A stretch of DNA of 64,000 nt from Streptococcus sp. Marseille-P6264 (GCF_902460355.1 NZ_CABPTO010000001.1:558001-622000); one strand, 5' to 3'. Counted from the stretch's first letter, positions 18,833-28,760 are shown. Program-made: numbers and translations. The notes: generated from the sequence alone by a model not told the origin.

Positions 18833-18860
18833 ATTTTATCAAATTTTCTGAAAATTTCAA
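18833..18860 (-). promoter_or_regulatory. Promoter of gapN
   Basis: -35 TTGAAA (18855-18860) and -10 TAAAAT (18833-18838) with a 16-base spacer, 30 bases before the GTG start. Confidence 0.7.
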
Positions 18861-18997
18861 CTAAATTTTATAAATTTAAAGAAATTTTTCACAAATTTCA
18901 CAAATCATTTTCTTTTGTTTATATGAACTCTCCATATTTCTCGATTTTTCATCGAGTCTCACTTTCTACACTAGGTCTACTATGGCGCTGAAGAAAA

Positions 18998-19028
18998 CAA
19001 AAAAAGACCAGGAAAATTTCCTGATCTT
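18998..19028 (-). terminator. Terminator after ptsHI
   Basis: AAGATCAGGAAA pairs with TTTCCTGGTCTT (one G-T pair), followed by TTTTTTG on the minus strand, ten bases after the ptsI stop. Confidence 0.85.
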
Positions 19029-19038
19029 AATTTTCAGA

Positions 19039-20772
19039 TTAATCAAAGTCAAGATATTCTTTTTCAAGTTCAAGAACTTCTTCCATCGTTGCACATTCAG
19101 TCAATGCGCGTTGTGCAAGTTCTTCCATCTTCTTCGTATCCAATTTCTTCATAAGGCTACGAGTCCGAAGGACAGAAGTGGCACTCATAGAGAATTCATC
19201 CAAGCCCATTCCGACAAGAAGCGGCACAGCTGTTTGGTCACCGGCCATTTCCCCACACATACCTGCCCATTTGCCTTCAGCGTGAGCAGCCTTGATAACG
19301 TTGTTGATCAAGCGAAGGATTGATGGGTTGTATGGTTGGTAGAGGTATGAAACTTGTTCGTTCATGCGGTCGGCAGCCATTGTATATTGGATCAAGTCGT
19401 TAGTACCGATAGAGAAGAAATCAACTTCTTTGGCAAATTGATCAGCTAGCATTGCTGCTGCTGGAATTTCAATCATGATACCCACTTGGATATTATCCGC
19501 TACAGCAACTCCTTCCGCTTGCAATTTCGCTTTTTCTTCTTCGTAAACTGCTTTAGCCTTGCGGAATTCTGTCAAGAGAGCAACCATTGGGAACATGATA
19601 CGCAATTGTCCATGTACAGAAGCACGCAAGAGAGCGCGGATTTGTGTACGGAACATAGCGTCACCAGTTTCAGAGATAGAGATACGCAATGCACGGAAAC
19701 CAAGGAACGGGTTCATTTCATGCGGCATATCGAAGTAAGGAAGCTCCTTATCTCCACCGATGTCCATCGTACGGACAACCACTGGTTTTCCATTCATGCC
19801 TTCCAAGACAGCCTTGTAAGCTTCGTATTGCTCATCTTCTGTTGGGAAGTCTTGTGAATCCATATAAAGGAATTCTGTACGGTAAAGACCTACGGCTTCA
19901 GCACCATTCGCATTGACACCTTCAACGTCTTTTGGTGTACCGATATTAGCAGCGAGTTCAAAGTGTTTGCCATCAGCAGTCACTGTTTGAGCATCTTTCA
20001 AGAGAGCCCATTCAGCTTTTTGCTTCGCATAAGCTTCACCAGCTGCCTTGAATGCTGCTGCCTGCTCTTCAGTTGGGTTAATGATAACTTCACCAGTGAT
20101 ACCATTTGCTGCAATGATATCGCCGTCTTTAACGAGTTCAGTAATATTATTGGTCCCCAATACGGCTGCGATTTCAAGCGTACGCGCCATAATCGCAGAG
20201 TGGCTTGTTCGTCCACCGATATTGGTTACAAACGCTTTAACAAATTTCTTGTCTAATTGAGCTGTATCAGAAGGAGTCAAGTCATGTGCAATGACAACTG
20301 ATTCTTCATTGATAGAAGCTGGATTTGGTAATTTCTTGCCCAAAAGGTTTGCCAAAACACGCTTCGTTACGTCACGAATATCTGCCGCGCGTTCTTGCAT
20401 GTATGGATTGTCTTCCATACCTTCAAAAATAGCGATAAACATGTCTGTAACTTCTTTCAGACCAGCTTCCGCATTTACTTTCTTAGTACGGATCGTTTCT
20501 TTGATTTGACCAACCATTTCAGGGTCAGCGAGTACCATTAAGTGAGCGTCAAATACTTGAGCCGCTTCCTCACCAAGGCTATCTACTGCTTTCTCACGGA
20601 TAACAGAAAGCTCGTTCTGTGAAGCTTCAAGAGCTGCATCCAAACGAGCCTCTTCTGCATTCGTATCATCGACTGAAACAGTCTCAAATGACAAATCCGG
20701 TTGAACTAATAGATATGCCTTAGCAACGGCAACACCGTCAGATGCTGCAATTCCTTTAAGCATTTCTGTCAT
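19039..20772 (-). CDS. ptsI: PTS enzyme I (phosphoenolpyruvate-protein phosphotransferase)
   Basis: Enzyme I takes phosphate from phosphoenolpyruvate and passes it to HPr, powering all PTS sugar uptake. The 577 residues include the phosphorylated His191 ([12 protein letters not shown]), the PEP-binding barrel with [14 protein letters not shown], and the active-site Cys in [13 protein letters not shown] near 500. The start [11 protein letters not shown] at 20772 lies 4 bases after the ptsH stop, as in other streptococci. It has little Shine-Dalgarno sequence of its own, so translation is probably coupled to ptsH. Confidence 0.97.
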   Translation of the reverse strand: MTEMLKGIAASDGVAVAKAYLLVQPDLSFETVSVDDTNAEEARLDAALEASQNELSVIREKAVDSLGEEAAQVFDAHLMVLADPEMVGQIKETIRTKKVNAEAGLKEVTDMFIAIFEGMEDNPYMQERAADIRDVTKRVLANLLGKKLPNPASINEESVVIAHDLTPSDTAQLDKKFVKAFVTNIGGRTSHSAIMARTLEIAAVLGTNNITELVKDGDIIAANGITGEVIINPTEEQAAAFKAAGEAYAKQKAEWALLKDAQTVTADGKHFELAANIGTPKDVEGVNANGAEAVGLYRTEFLYMDSQDFPTEDEQYEAYKAVLEGMNGKPVVVRTMDIGGDKELPYFDMPHEMNPFLGFRALRISISETGDAMFRTQIRALLRASVHGQLRIMFPMVALLTEFRKAKAVYEEEKAKLQAEGVAVADNIQVGIMIEIPAAAMLADQFAKEVDFFSIGTNDLIQYTMAADRMNEQVSYLYQPYNPSILRLINNVIKAAHAEGKWAGMCGEMAGDQTAVPLLVGMGLDEFSMSATSVLRTRSLMKKLDTKKMEELAQRALTECATMEEVLELEKEYLDFD

Positions 20773-20776
20773 TTTC

Positions 20777-21040
20777 TTATGCCAATCCTTCTTTTTCCAT
20801 TGTTTCTGAGATAGCAGCGATAGCATCATCCGCGTCTGCACCTTCAGCTGAGATTGTAACGTCAGCACCTTGGCCAACACCAAGACTCATAACACCCATG
20901 ATTGATTTAAGGTTTACTGATTTACCTTTGTACTCAAGAGTGATATCTGAAGCAAATTTGCTAGCTGTTTGTACCAACAATGTTGCTGGACGCGCGTGAA
21001 TACCTGTTTCTGCCACAATGTGGAAATCTTTAGAAGCCAT
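20777..21040 (-). CDS. ptsH: HPr phosphocarrier protein
   Basis: HPr carries phosphate from enzyme I to the sugar-specific EIIA proteins. When phosphorylated at Ser46 it is the co-repressor of CcpA. The 87 residues have His15 (ETGIHARP) and Ser46 ([12 protein letters not shown]) at the canonical positions. The ATG at 21040 has AAAGGAGAG upstream. It is first in the ptsHI operon. Confidence 0.98.
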   Translation of the reverse strand: MASKDFHIVAETGIHARPATLLVQTASKFASDITLEYKGKSVNLKSIMGVMSLGVGQGADVTISAEGADADDAIAAISETMEKEGLA

Positions 21041-21101
21041 AGTTAGACTCTCCTTTAAAATAATTCTTTTTGAGTTAAAGTGATAACCCTTACAAGTTGA
21101 T

Positions 21102-21130
21102 ATTATATCACTTTTTGAAATCTTTTTCAA
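21102..21130 (-). promoter_or_regulatory. Promoter of ptsHI
   Basis: -35 TTGAAA (21125-21130), 17-base spacer, -10 TATAAT (21102-21107). The stretch 21131-21341 between this and the nrd control region shows nothing I can name. Confidence 0.85.
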
Positions 21131-21341
21131 GAATTTTATAGCCCGCTTACAAAATATTTCGTTAGACTTTGAAAATGAATTCTGTTTTAAATATAGTAGA
21201 TTAGATAGTCAACTCCCTCTCTTTCCGAAATAGTTTCAAGGCTTTCTTCCCTATAATGAATTCTTCTTGGTCTAGCTTCGCTTAAAGTACAGTAAGCGCT
21301 GTGACTCCTTGTGGTTATTTCTCTTTGTTTTGATGTTTTAC

Positions 21342-21399
21342 ACACTATATATTGTATCTCAATAGTTGCTATAAGAAAATATCATACAATATTTAGTTC
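21342..21399 (+). promoter_or_regulatory. Two NrdR-type boxes upstream of nrdHEF
   Basis: ACACTATATATTGTAT (21342-21357) fits the NrdR box consensus acaCwATATaTwGtgt. ATACAATATTTAGTTC (21384-21399) is a weaker copy. The box starts are 42 bases apart, about four helical turns, so both face the same side of DNA. They lie immediately before the -35. NrdR senses dATP/ATP and represses ribonucleotide reductase genes. Confidence 0.8.
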
Positions 21400-21406
21400 A
21401 AAACTG

Positions 21407-21435
21407 TTGACATCGAATTCGCTTTTAGATATACT
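21407..21435 (+). promoter_or_regulatory. Promoter of nrdHEF
   Basis: Near-consensus -35 TTGACA (21407-21412), 17-base spacer, -10 TATACT (21430-21435), about 50 bases before nrdH. Confidence 0.85.
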
Positions 21436-21483
21436 AGTTTCAGATTTAAATTTAAGAAAATGAAAGTATAGAGGAATCATCTA

Positions 21484-21702
21484 ATGGTAACTATTTACTC
21501 TAAAAACGATTGTGTTCAATGCAAGATGACCAAACGTTTTCTTGATACCAACAATGTGGAATATCGCGAAATCAACCTTGATGAGCAACCAGAATACATC
21601 GACCATGTTAAAAGCCTCGGTTTCAATGCAGCGCCTGTTATTCAAACGCCAACTGAAGCATTCTCTGGTTTCCAGCCTGGTAAACTTAAAAAATTATCAT
21701 AA
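21484..21702 (+). CDS. nrdH: Glutaredoxin-like NrdH redoxin
   Basis: NrdH donates electrons to the class Ib ribonucleotide reductase and is itself reduced by thioredoxin reductase. The 72 residues form a single thioredoxin fold with the active-site CVQCKMTKR at residues 11-19. The AAPVIQT cis-Pro loop and the SGFQPGKL C-terminal motif are typical. It leads the operon and is followed 30 bases later by a hairpin that may reduce transcription into nrdE. Confidence 0.95.
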   Translation: MVTIYSKNDCVQCKMTKRFLDTNNVEYREINLDEQPEYIDHVKSLGFNAAPVIQTPTEAFSGFQPGKLKKLS

Positions 21703-21730
21703 TCTCACCAGTATTTAGAGCTTTGTTGCC

Positions 21731-21756
21731 GCTCCTATCATTCGTAGGAGCCGTTT
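21731..21756 (+). terminator. Hairpin between nrdH and nrdE, possible attenuator or processing site
   Basis: GCTCCTA (21731-21737) pairs exactly with TAGGAGC (21745-21751), followed by CGTTTATTTTG. The T tract is interrupted, so partial termination or RNA processing is more likely than a full stop. Confidence 0.5.
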
Positions 21757-21796
21757 ATTTTGTAAAAGCAAAAGACATTTTAGAAAAAGGAAAATT

Positions 21797-23956
21797 ATGG
21801 GACTCAAACACTTAGAAGATGTGACTTACTTCCGTCTAAATAACGAAATCAACCGTCCAGTCAATGGGCAAATCATGCTTCACAAAGACAAAGAAGCCTT
21901 GGATGCCTTCTTTAAAGAAAATGTTGAACCAAACACGATGAAGTTTGCTTCTATTACGGAAAAAATTCAGTATTTAATTGAAGAAAACTACTTGGAAAAA
22001 GAATTTATCCAACTCTATTCTCCTGAATATATTGAAGAGTTAGCTGCTTTTATCCATGCTCAAGATTTCAAGTTCAAATCTTTCATGGCAGCCTACAAAT
22101 TCTACAACCAGTATGCGCTGAAGACAAATGATGGTGAATACTATCTGGAAAGCATGGAAGATCGGGTACTCTTCAACGCCCTCTACTTTGCCAACGGAGA
22201 CGAAGCTATTGCCAAGGATATTGCCAATGAAATCATCCACCAACGCTACCAACCAGCGACACCAAGCTTCCTCAACGCAGGTCGGGCTCGTCGTGGCGAA
22301 TTGGTTTCCTGCTTCCTCATCCAAGTAACAGATGATATGAACTCTATTGGTCGCTCCATCAACTCTGCCCTGCAATTGTCTCGTATCGGAGGCGGGGTCG
22401 GTATTTCCCTCAGCAATCTGCGGGAAGCTGGCGCCCCTATCAAGGGTTATGAAGGAGCTGCGTCTGGCGTTGTGCCTGTTATGAAGCTCTTTGAAGACAG
22501 CTTCTCTTACTCAAACCAACTTGGGCAACGTCAGGGAGCAGGGGTCGTCTACCTCAACGTCTTCCACCCAGATATCATCGCTTTCCTTTCTACTAAAAAA
22601 GAAAATGCCGACGAAAAAGTTCGGGTTAAAACCCTCTCGCTCGGTGTTGTGATTCCGGATAAGTTCTACGAATTGGCACGTAAGAATGAAGATATGTACC
22701 TCTTCAGCCCCTACTCAATCGAACGTGAATACAGCGTACCATTTGCCTACCTTGACATCACTGAAAAATACGATGAGCTAGTTGCCAATCCTAAGATCAC
22801 CAAGACTAAGATCAAGGCCCGTGATTTGGAAACAGAGATTTCTAAATTGCAACAAGAATCTGGCTACCCTTATGTCGTGAATATCGATACTGCCAACCGT
22901 TCTAATCCAATCGATGGCAAAATCATCATGAGTAACCTTTGCTCTGAAATCCTGCAGGTGCAAGAGCCTAGCCTCTTGAATGATGCTCAAGAGTATCTCC
23001 ACTTGGGAACAGATGTATCATGTAACTTGGGCTCTACCAACGTTGTCAACATGATGACTTCGCCTGACTTTGGAAAATCCATCCGGACTATGACACGCGC
23101 CCTGACCTTTGTTACAGACAGCTCGCACATCACAGCTGTTCCTTCGATTGACCATGGTAACAGTTTGGCCCATACCTTTGGTCTGGGAGCTATGGGCTTG
23201 CACAGCTATTTGGCTCAGCAGTTGATTGACTATGGATCAGCGGAGGCTGTCGAGTTTACCAGCATCTACTTCATGCTCATGAACTACTGGACCTTGGTTG
23301 AGTCTAACAATATCGCTCGCGAGCGTGGCGTGACCTTCCATAATTTTGAAAAATCTGACTATGCCAACGGCACTTACTTTGACAAATACCTGACAGGTGA
23401 ATTTGTACCTAAGTCTGACCGTGTGAAAGAACTCTTCGCAGGCATCTTTATCCCGTCTGCAGAAGATTGGGCAGAGTTGCGCGACAAGGTCAAGGCTGAT
23501 GGCCTCTACCACCAAAACCGCCTAGCTGTTGCGCCAAATGGCTCTATCAGCTACATCAACGATGTTTCTGCTTCAATTCACCCAATTACCCAGCGGATCG
23601 AAGAACGTCAGGAAAAGAAAATCGGTAAGATTTACTATCCTGCGGCAGGTTTGTCAACTGAAACCATTCCTTACTATACTTCTGCCTACGACATGGACAT
23701 GCGCAAGGTGATCGATGTCTACGCAGCTGCAACCGAGCACGTGGACCAAGGACTTTCACTGACACTCTTCATGCGCAGCGATATTCCTAAAGGCCTCTAC
23801 GAGTGGAAAAAAGAAAGCAAGCAGACAACCCGCGACCTTTCTATCCTGCGTAACTATGCCTTCAACAAGGGAATCAAGTCCATCTACTACGTCCGCACCT
23901 TCACTGATGATGGCGGCGAAGTAGGCGCTAACCAATGTGAAAGCTGTGTGATCTAG
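21797..23956 (+). CDS. nrdE: Class Ib ribonucleotide reductase, alpha subunit
   Basis: NrdE reduces ribonucleoside diphosphates to deoxy forms in aerobic growth, using a radical from NrdF. The 719 residues show the catalytic landmarks: the first redox cysteine in ELVSCFLIQV, the NLCSEILQ active-site block near 380, and the C-terminal electron-shuttle pair QCESCVI. The ATP-cone allosteric domain is reduced, as expected for class Ib. The ATG has AAAAGGAAAA upstream. nrdI, needed for the manganese cofactor, is not in this cluster. Confidence 0.97.
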   Translation: MGLKHLEDVTYFRLNNEINRPVNGQIMLHKDKEALDAFFKENVEPNTMKFASITEKIQYLIEENYLEKEFIQLYSPEYIEELAAFIHAQDFKFKSFMAAYKFYNQYALKTNDGEYYLESMEDRVLFNALYFANGDEAIAKDIANEIIHQRYQPATPSFLNAGRARRGELVSCFLIQVTDDMNSIGRSINSALQLSRIGGGVGISLSNLREAGAPIKGYEGAASGVVPVMKLFEDSFSYSNQLGQRQGAGVVYLNVFHPDIIAFLSTKKENADEKVRVKTLSLGVVIPDKFYELARKNEDMYLFSPYSIEREYSVPFAYLDITEKYDELVANPKITKTKIKARDLETEISKLQQESGYPYVVNIDTANRSNPIDGKIIMSNLCSEILQVQEPSLLNDAQEYLHLGTDVSCNLGSTNVVNMMTSPDFGKSIRTMTRALTFVTDSSHITAVPSIDHGNSLAHTFGLGAMGLHSYLAQQLIDYGSAEAVEFTSIYFMLMNYWTLVESNNIARERGVTFHNFEKSDYANGTYFDKYLTGEFVPKSDRVKELFAGIFIPSAEDWAELRDKVKADGLYHQNRLAVAPNGSISYINDVSASIHPITQRIEERQEKKIGKIYYPAAGLSTETIPYYTSAYDMDMRKVIDVYAAATEHVDQGLSLTLFMRSDIPKGLYEWKKESKQTTRDLSILRNYAFNKGIKSIYYVRTFTDDGGEVGANQCESCVI

Positions 23957-24034
23957 TAAGCACCGAATTGCCAAACTAGGTCACTTAGTTCAAGCAAATA
24001 AGCAATTTTTGAAAAAGCCTATCGCAATGTTGCT

Positions 24035-24053
24035 GAAGGAAATCGTTTCCTTC
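24035..24053 (+). other. Hairpin between nrdE and nrdF
   Basis: GAAGGAAA pairs exactly with TTTCCTTC around TCG in the 137-base gap. No T run follows, so it is not a terminator. It may be an RNA stability or processing element that sets the nrdE/nrdF ratio. Confidence 0.45.
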
Positions 24054-24093
24054 ACGGCATAAGCAAGTATTAAAAATTAAAAGCGAGATTATC

Positions 24094-25059
24094 ATGGAAA
24101 CTTACTATAAAGCCATAAACTGGAATGCCATCGAAGATGTCATCGACAAATCAACTTGGGAAAAGCTGACGGAGCAATTCTGGCTCGATACTCGTATCCC
24201 TCTGTCAAATGACCTAGACGACTGGAGAAAACTTTCAAACAAAGAAAAAGACTTGGTAGGAAAAGTCTTTGGTGGGTTGACCCTTCTTGATACCATGCAA
24301 TCTGAAACTGGTGTACAAGCTCTTCGTTCAGACATCCGTACACCGCATGAGGAAGCTGTTTTCAATAACATCCAATTTATGGAATCTGTCCACGCAAAAT
24401 CTTATTCTTCTATCTTTTCTACCTTGAATACCAAGGCTGAAATCGAAGAAATCTTTGAATGGACTAACACTAACCCCTACCTACAAAGAAAAGCTGAAAT
24501 TATCAATGAAATCTACCTCAATGGTAGCCCACTTGAAAAGAAAGTTGCTAGCGTCTTCCTTGAAACCTTCCTCTTCTACTCTGGTTTCTTTACGCCACTC
24601 TACTATCTCGGTAACAACAAACTGGCTAACGTTGCGGAAATCATCAAACTGATCATCCGTGATGAATCTGTTCACGGAACTTACATTGGTTACAAATTCC
24701 AACTCGGTTTCAACGAATTGCCTGAAGAAGAGCAAGAAAAACTTAAAGAATGGATGTACGACCTGCTCTATACCCTCTATGAGAACGAAGAGGGCTATAC
24801 AGAAAGTCTCTATGACGGTGTTGGTTGGACCGAAGAAGTTAAAACCTTCCTTCGCTACAATGCCAATAAGGCCCTTATGAACCTAGGACAAGATCCACTC
24901 TTCCCGGATTCAGCGGATGATGTCAATCCTATCGTCATGAACGGAATCTCAACAGGAACATCCAACCACGACTTCTTCTCTCAAGTCGGAAATGGTTACC
25001 TTCTTGGTGAAGTTGAAGCCATGCAAGATGATGACTACAACTACGGTTTAAGCAAATAA
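24094..25059 (+). CDS. nrdF: Class Ib ribonucleotide reductase, beta subunit
   Basis: NrdF holds the dimetal (Mn or Fe) and tyrosyl-radical cofactor that starts catalysis in NrdE. It is a four-helix ferritin-like protein of 321 residues. Metal ligands are in DTMQSETGVQ (near 70-75), NIQFMESVHAKSYSSIF (near 96-108, with the radical Tyr in the second half), VFLETFLFYSGF and IIRDESVHGTYIG (near 190-200). The gap before it is 137 bases, with a hairpin. A terminator shared with phoH follows. Confidence 0.97.
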   Translation: METYYKAINWNAIEDVIDKSTWEKLTEQFWLDTRIPLSNDLDDWRKLSNKEKDLVGKVFGGLTLLDTMQSETGVQALRSDIRTPHEEAVFNNIQFMESVHAKSYSSIFSTLNTKAEIEEIFEWTNTNPYLQRKAEIINEIYLNGSPLEKKVASVFLETFLFYSGFFTPLYYLGNNKLANVAEIIKLIIRDESVHGTYIGYKFQLGFNELPEEEQEKLKEWMYDLLYTLYENEEGYTESLYDGVGWTEEVKTFLRYNANKALMNLGQDPLFPDSADDVNPIVMNGISTGTSNHDFFSQVGNGYLLGEVEAMQDDDYNYGLSK

Positions 25060-25073
25060 TTTGCAGACACTAG

Positions 25074-25110
25074 AAAACGACTAACTTGCTCATCAAGTTA
25101 GTCGTTTTTT
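25074..25110. terminator. Bidirectional terminator between nrdF and phoH
   Basis: AAAACGACTAACTTG pairs with CAAGTTAGTCGTTTT around five bases. T or A runs on both sides let it serve the convergent nrdF (plus) and phoH (minus) transcripts. Confidence 0.9.
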
Positions 25111-25111
25111 A

Positions 25112-26110
25112 TCAGCTAGCGCTTTCGTCATCAGCTATTTCGCTATCCTCTTTCTTAGGAGCTGGCGGTTCATAGGCACGGATAATCTGTGCCACTACTG
25201 GATGGCGAACCACATCCTTGGCTGAGAAATGCACAAAATCAATCTGGGAGATATTTTTCAATTTCTCTTGAGCGTCGATGAGACCAGATTTGACATTGCG
25301 AGGCAGATCAATCTGACTGATGTCACCATTGACAATCATCTTGGACTGGAAACCCAGACGTGTCAGAAACATCTTCATCTGCATGATGGTGGTATTCTGC
25401 GCTTCATCCAGAATGACAAAAGCATCATCCAGCGTCCGCCCCCGCATATAGGCTAGGGGAGCAATCTCAATGATTTCTCGCTCCATCAGACGCGTCGTCT
25501 GGTCCTTACCCAAAATCTGATACAAGGCATCATAGACTGGACGCAGATAAGGATCCACCTTTTCCTTAAGGTCACCAGGCAGAAAGCCTAGACTCTCACC
25601 AGCTTCTACTGCTGGTCGCGTCAAGATGATTCGTTTGACTTGCCCACGCTTGAGAGCCGTCACCGCTAAGGTCACCGCTAGAAAGGTCTTCCCTGTTCCA
25701 GCTGGTCCGATCCCAAAGACAATATCATGATTTTTAACACTGTCCACATAGATTTTTTGACCAAGTGTCTTGACCCGAATTGGCTTGCCATAGCTATCCT
25801 TGATAATCTCTTCTTCGTAAAGAGCTACAAACTTATCAATTTCATCATTTTTGACCATGGTAATGGCTGTCACCACATCGGGCGTACCGACTGTCATGCC
25901 ACGATTGACCAAGACCAAGAGAGCCTGAATGACCTGTCGACTCTCCTCGCAGGCAGCCTCCGTACCCAAAATCTGCACAATCTCGGTTCGGGCATGAATG
26001 GTTACCTTTAATTCCTGCTCCATCAAGCGCAGATGACGTTCATTAGAGCCAAAGAGATGAAAGGCATCATCTGGATGACCCAGTTTTAATTCTACTGAAT
26101 GTTCCTGCAA
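25112..26110 (-). CDS. phoH: PhoH-family ATPase
   Basis: This 332-residue cytoplasmic P-loop ATPase related to the helicase core has Walker A GPAGTGKTFLAV near residue 138 and Walker B DDAFVILDEAQNT near 230. A small N-terminal KH-like segment precedes residue 100. PhoH-like proteins are linked to RNA metabolism and often neighbour ybeY. The start is TTG at 26110 behind GAGAGG. Later ATGs lie inside the conserved N-terminal region. The C-terminal tail is acidic. Confidence 0.92.
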   Translation of the reverse strand: MQEHSVELKLGHPDDAFHLFGSNERHLRLMEQELKVTIHARTEIVQILGTEAACEESRQVIQALLVLVNRGMTVGTPDVVTAITMVKNDEIDKFVALYEEEIIKDSYGKPIRVKTLGQKIYVDSVKNHDIVFGIGPAGTGKTFLAVTLAVTALKRGQVKRIILTRPAVEAGESLGFLPGDLKEKVDPYLRPVYDALYQILGKDQTTRLMEREIIEIAPLAYMRGRTLDDAFVILDEAQNTTIMQMKMFLTRLGFQSKMIVNGDISQIDLPRNVKSGLIDAQEKLKNISQIDFVHFSAKDVVRHPVVAQIIRAYEPPAPKKEDSEIADDESAS

Positions 26111-26200
26111 ACAAAGAACCTCTCTATTTTAATTTTTTGAATGTATTACATTTATTATATCAAAGCAAGCAGAAAATGACTATCCCTAGCCACTGTCCAC

Positions 26201-26416
26201 TCAATGGGCCTGATATTCTTCCCATATCGCATCAAACTCCCCCAAGTTAAAGGAAAAATTTGCATGCTCCTCTAGAAAGCGGCTGACCTCGTCAAAATCA
26301 TCCGTGTGCTTGGGAAAGACCGTATCCTGAAATGCCAAGTCCGCCAAAATAGCCTTTGGCTTATTACTTTTGGGATTACGCTCCGTCATCAGCCAACTGT
26401 AAAAAGATTTTCTCAT
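26201..26416 (-). CDS. YozE family (UPF0346) protein
   Basis: This 71-residue protein, [16 protein letters not shown] onward, matches the YozE/SAM-like family of small helical proteins found across Firmicutes. Its function is unknown. It starts directly after the cvfB stop codon (TAAATG), so it is translated with cvfB. There are no signal or membrane segments. Confidence 0.88.
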   Translation of the reverse strand: MRKSFYSWLMTERNPKSNKPKAILADLAFQDTVFPKHTDDFDEVSRFLEEHANFSFNLGEFDAIWEEYQAH

Positions 26417-27271
26417 TTAAATCAACTCCGTTCCAGTCGGATCTTGCTTGATTTTACCAGCTTTCATGAGACCGCCCAGGGCTTTTTTAAACTGACCTTT
26501 GGAAATGCCAAAAGTGGCCTTGATGTCGTCTGGTGAAGATTTGTCGTTCAAGGTCATGAAGCCGCCATTGCTCTCCAGATAGGTCAAGATCATCTGAGCA
26601 TCGTTTTCCAGCATTTCAAAGGAGCGAGGCTTGAGGGAGAGGTTAAGGGTGCGGTCTACTTCACGGAAGCCAATCACCCGTGCGTCCAAGACCTGCCCCA
26701 GACGTGGCTCTGCATAGCGCTCGCTCGGATGGATAAAGCCCAGCATATTATTCTCTGGCAGATAGACGAAGGTGCCAGAAAGCTTGAGGCGATAAACGAT
26801 GGCTGGCCAATTTTGGTTCTGCATGTTATTGTAGGCAGGACGAGCCAAGCGCTGGAAATCCTCCTGATAGGCCAGCTGTCCCCAGATGCGGTCTTTCTTG
26901 TCCACACTGAGACGAATATAGAGACGGTCGCCCTTCTTAGGCCAAAGTTCCTTGATTTCTGGCAAAATGTCCAGTGACACCACGATTTGCTTATCTGGCA
27001 GACCCGTATCGACAAAGACCCCCAGATCCTTGCGAACCTCCGTCACTGTTCCCCAGCCAAACTGCTCCTGGGTCGCTGTGACTTCAAGAGTCGTCAGACG
27101 AAGCTTCTGCTTCATATCGCTATAAGCAAAGCCCTTGACAGACTGACCGAGCTCATGTTGCCCTTCTTCCTTAGAAAGGGCATAGGTTTGTCCATCCTTC
27201 TGGACAAAGTAAAAACGATCGTTTTCATCTGTGATAATCCCCACGATGAAGCTAGCAAGATTTGTGTTCAT
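26417..27271 (-). CDS. cvfB: CvfB-type S1 RNA-binding protein
   Basis: This 284-residue protein has S1/OB folds in tandem and a C-terminal winged helix (residues 225-284, with GGFMTLNDKSSPDDIKATFGISKGQFKKALG). The middle S1 region includes FVDTGLPDKQIVVSLDILPE. In staphylococci and streptococci CvfB binds RNA and affects virulence gene expression. The exact targets here are unknown. It is first of two genes with yozE. Confidence 0.9.
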   Translation of the reverse strand: MNTNLASFIVGIITDENDRFYFVQKDGQTYALSKEEGQHELGQSVKGFAYSDMKQKLRLTTLEVTATQEQFGWGTVTEVRKDLGVFVDTGLPDKQIVVSLDILPEIKELWPKKGDRLYIRLSVDKKDRIWGQLAYQEDFQRLARPAYNNMQNQNWPAIVYRLKLSGTFVYLPENNMLGFIHPSERYAEPRLGQVLDARVIGFREVDRTLNLSLKPRSFEMLENDAQMILTYLESNGGFMTLNDKSSPDDIKATFGISKGQFKKALGGLMKAGKIKQDPTGTELI

Positions 27272-27320
27272 ATAGTCCTACTTCTACCTTGCCTCTTCTA
27301 ATCGCAAGGATTTTTATGTT

Positions 27321-27354
27321 AAAACAACTCAGTCAGCCAAGGCCAACTGAGTTT
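27321..27354 (-). terminator. Terminator after pyrH-frr
   Basis: AACTCAGT pairs with ACTGAGTT, with inner GGCC pairing possible. TTTT follows on the minus strand, shortly after the frr stop. Confidence 0.75.
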
Positions 27355-27370
27355 TGATTCTGCTAAAATA

Positions 27371-27928
27371 TTAAACTTCTAGAAGTTCTTTTTCTTTAGT
27401 CGCTGTCATATCATCGATATGCTTCACTGCATCATCAGTGACTTTTTGGATATCCTTTTCAAGAACCTTCAATTCATCTTCAGTGATTTCTTTAGCCTTT
27501 TCCTGTTTCTTAGCTTCGTCCATCGCGTCGCGGCGGATGTTACGAATCGCAATCTTAGCATTTTCACCGACTTTTTTCACTTCTTTAGCCAATTCACGAC
27601 GAGTTTCCTCTGTCAGAGCTGGAATAACCAATCGAATGACAGATCCGTCGCTAGATGGTGTGATACCTAAGTCAGAGGCATTGATCGCACGCTCGATATC
27701 CTTGATAGAAGACTTGTCAAAAGGTGTCACCAAAAGCACACGCGCTTCTGGAATTGTGATAGAAGAGAGTTGGTTAAGCGGTGTCTCTACTCCATAGTAT
27801 TCCACATGGATACGATCCAAAAGGCTAGCATTAGCGCGGCCTGCACGGATGCTACCAAATTCACGCGCCAAGCTTTGGTGCGAGTGGGTCATTCTTTCTT
27901 TTGCTTTTTCTACAATTACATTTGCCAT
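27371..27928 (-). CDS. frr: Ribosome recycling factor
   Basis: RRF splits post-termination ribosomes together with EF-G. The 185 residues have the family length, with the three-helix bundle and the small beta domain in between. Recognisable blocks are [19 protein letters not shown] at 23-41 and [19 protein letters not shown] near 122-140. The ATG has GGGAGAAAAG upstream. It follows pyrH by 18 bases, the usual order. Confidence 0.97.
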   Translation of the reverse strand: MANVIVEKAKERMTHSHQSLAREFGSIRAGRANASLLDRIHVEYYGVETPLNQLSSITIPEARVLLVTPFDKSSIKDIERAINASDLGITPSSDGSVIRLVIPALTEETRRELAKEVKKVGENAKIAIRNIRRDAMDEAKKQEKAKEITEDELKVLEKDIQKVTDDAVKHIDDMTATKEKELLEV

Positions 27929-27946
27929 TTTCTTTTCTCCCTGATT

Positions 27947-28672
27947 TTATAAATTATTTGAGACAGTTGTCCCGATTTGCTCACCAAAGACCACTCGTTT
28001 GATATTGCCAGGTTCATTCATATTGAAGACGACTAGGTCAATGTCATTGTCCATAGAAAGGGTAGAAGCAGTCGAGTCCATGATACGCAAGCCTTTGTTA
28101 ATAACGTCGCGGTGGGTCAATTCATCAAACTTCACAGCTGTTTTATCCTTGTTTGGATCGGCATTGTAGACCCCATCCACACCATTTTTAGCCATGAGGA
28201 TAGCGTCTGCCTCAATTTCCGCAGCCCGCAGGGCAGCTGTCGTATCTGTTGAAAAATATGGTGAACCAATACCAGCACCGAAAATAACAATCCGACCTTT
28301 TTCCAAATGACGAAGAGCACGTCCACGAATATAAGGTTCAGCTACCTGCTGCATGGCAATTGCTGTCTGAACGCGGGTGTCAACGCCCACTTGTTGCAAA
28401 GAATCTGCCATTACAAGTGCATTCATGACTGTTCCCAACATGCCAGTATAGTCCGCTTGAACGCGATCCATACCTGCTTCTGCTGCTGGCTCGCCTCGCC
28501 AAAGATTACCACCACCGATAACCAAGGCAATTTGAATGCCCAGTTCATGGACTTCCTTGATTTCTTCAGCCATTTTTTGAACAGTGGCGATATTGATGCC
28601 CACACCTTTTTCGCCAGCCAAAGCTTCTCCAGATAGTTTAATCAAAATACGCTTATATTTAGGTTCTACCAT
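27947..28672 (-). CDS. pyrH: UMP kinase
   Basis: UMP kinase phosphorylates UMP to UDP and belongs to the amino acid kinase fold, not the NMP kinase fold. The 241 residues show [16 protein letters not shown] at the N terminus, [10 protein letters not shown] near 53 and [13 protein letters not shown] near 164. AAGGAG precedes the ATG. It is co-transcribed with frr. Confidence 0.97.
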   Translation of the reverse strand: MVEPKYKRILIKLSGEALAGEKGVGINIATVQKMAEEIKEVHELGIQIALVIGGGNLWRGEPAAEAGMDRVQADYTGMLGTVMNALVMADSLQQVGVDTRVQTAIAMQQVAEPYIRGRALRHLEKGRIVIFGAGIGSPYFSTDTTAALRAAEIEADAILMAKNGVDGVYNADPNKDKTAVKFDELTHRDVINKGLRIMDSTASTLSMDNDIDLVVFNMNEPGNIKRVVFGEQIGTTVSNNL

Positions 28673-28760
28673 TTTTCCACTCCTTGTTTTATCTGTACTA
28701 TTTTACCATAAATTCCACTTTTTACCTAGCCCTATTATTCAAAATATTAAATTAAAATAC

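Noticed and set aside
19486-20509. Several open frames antisense to ptsI
   Set aside because: Produced by the biased codon usage of a highly expressed gene. No ribosome binding sites or known domains.
21081-21094. cre-like TGATAACCCTTACA at the ptsH transcription start
   Set aside because: Two mismatches, one in the central CG that CcpA needs. Too weak to call.
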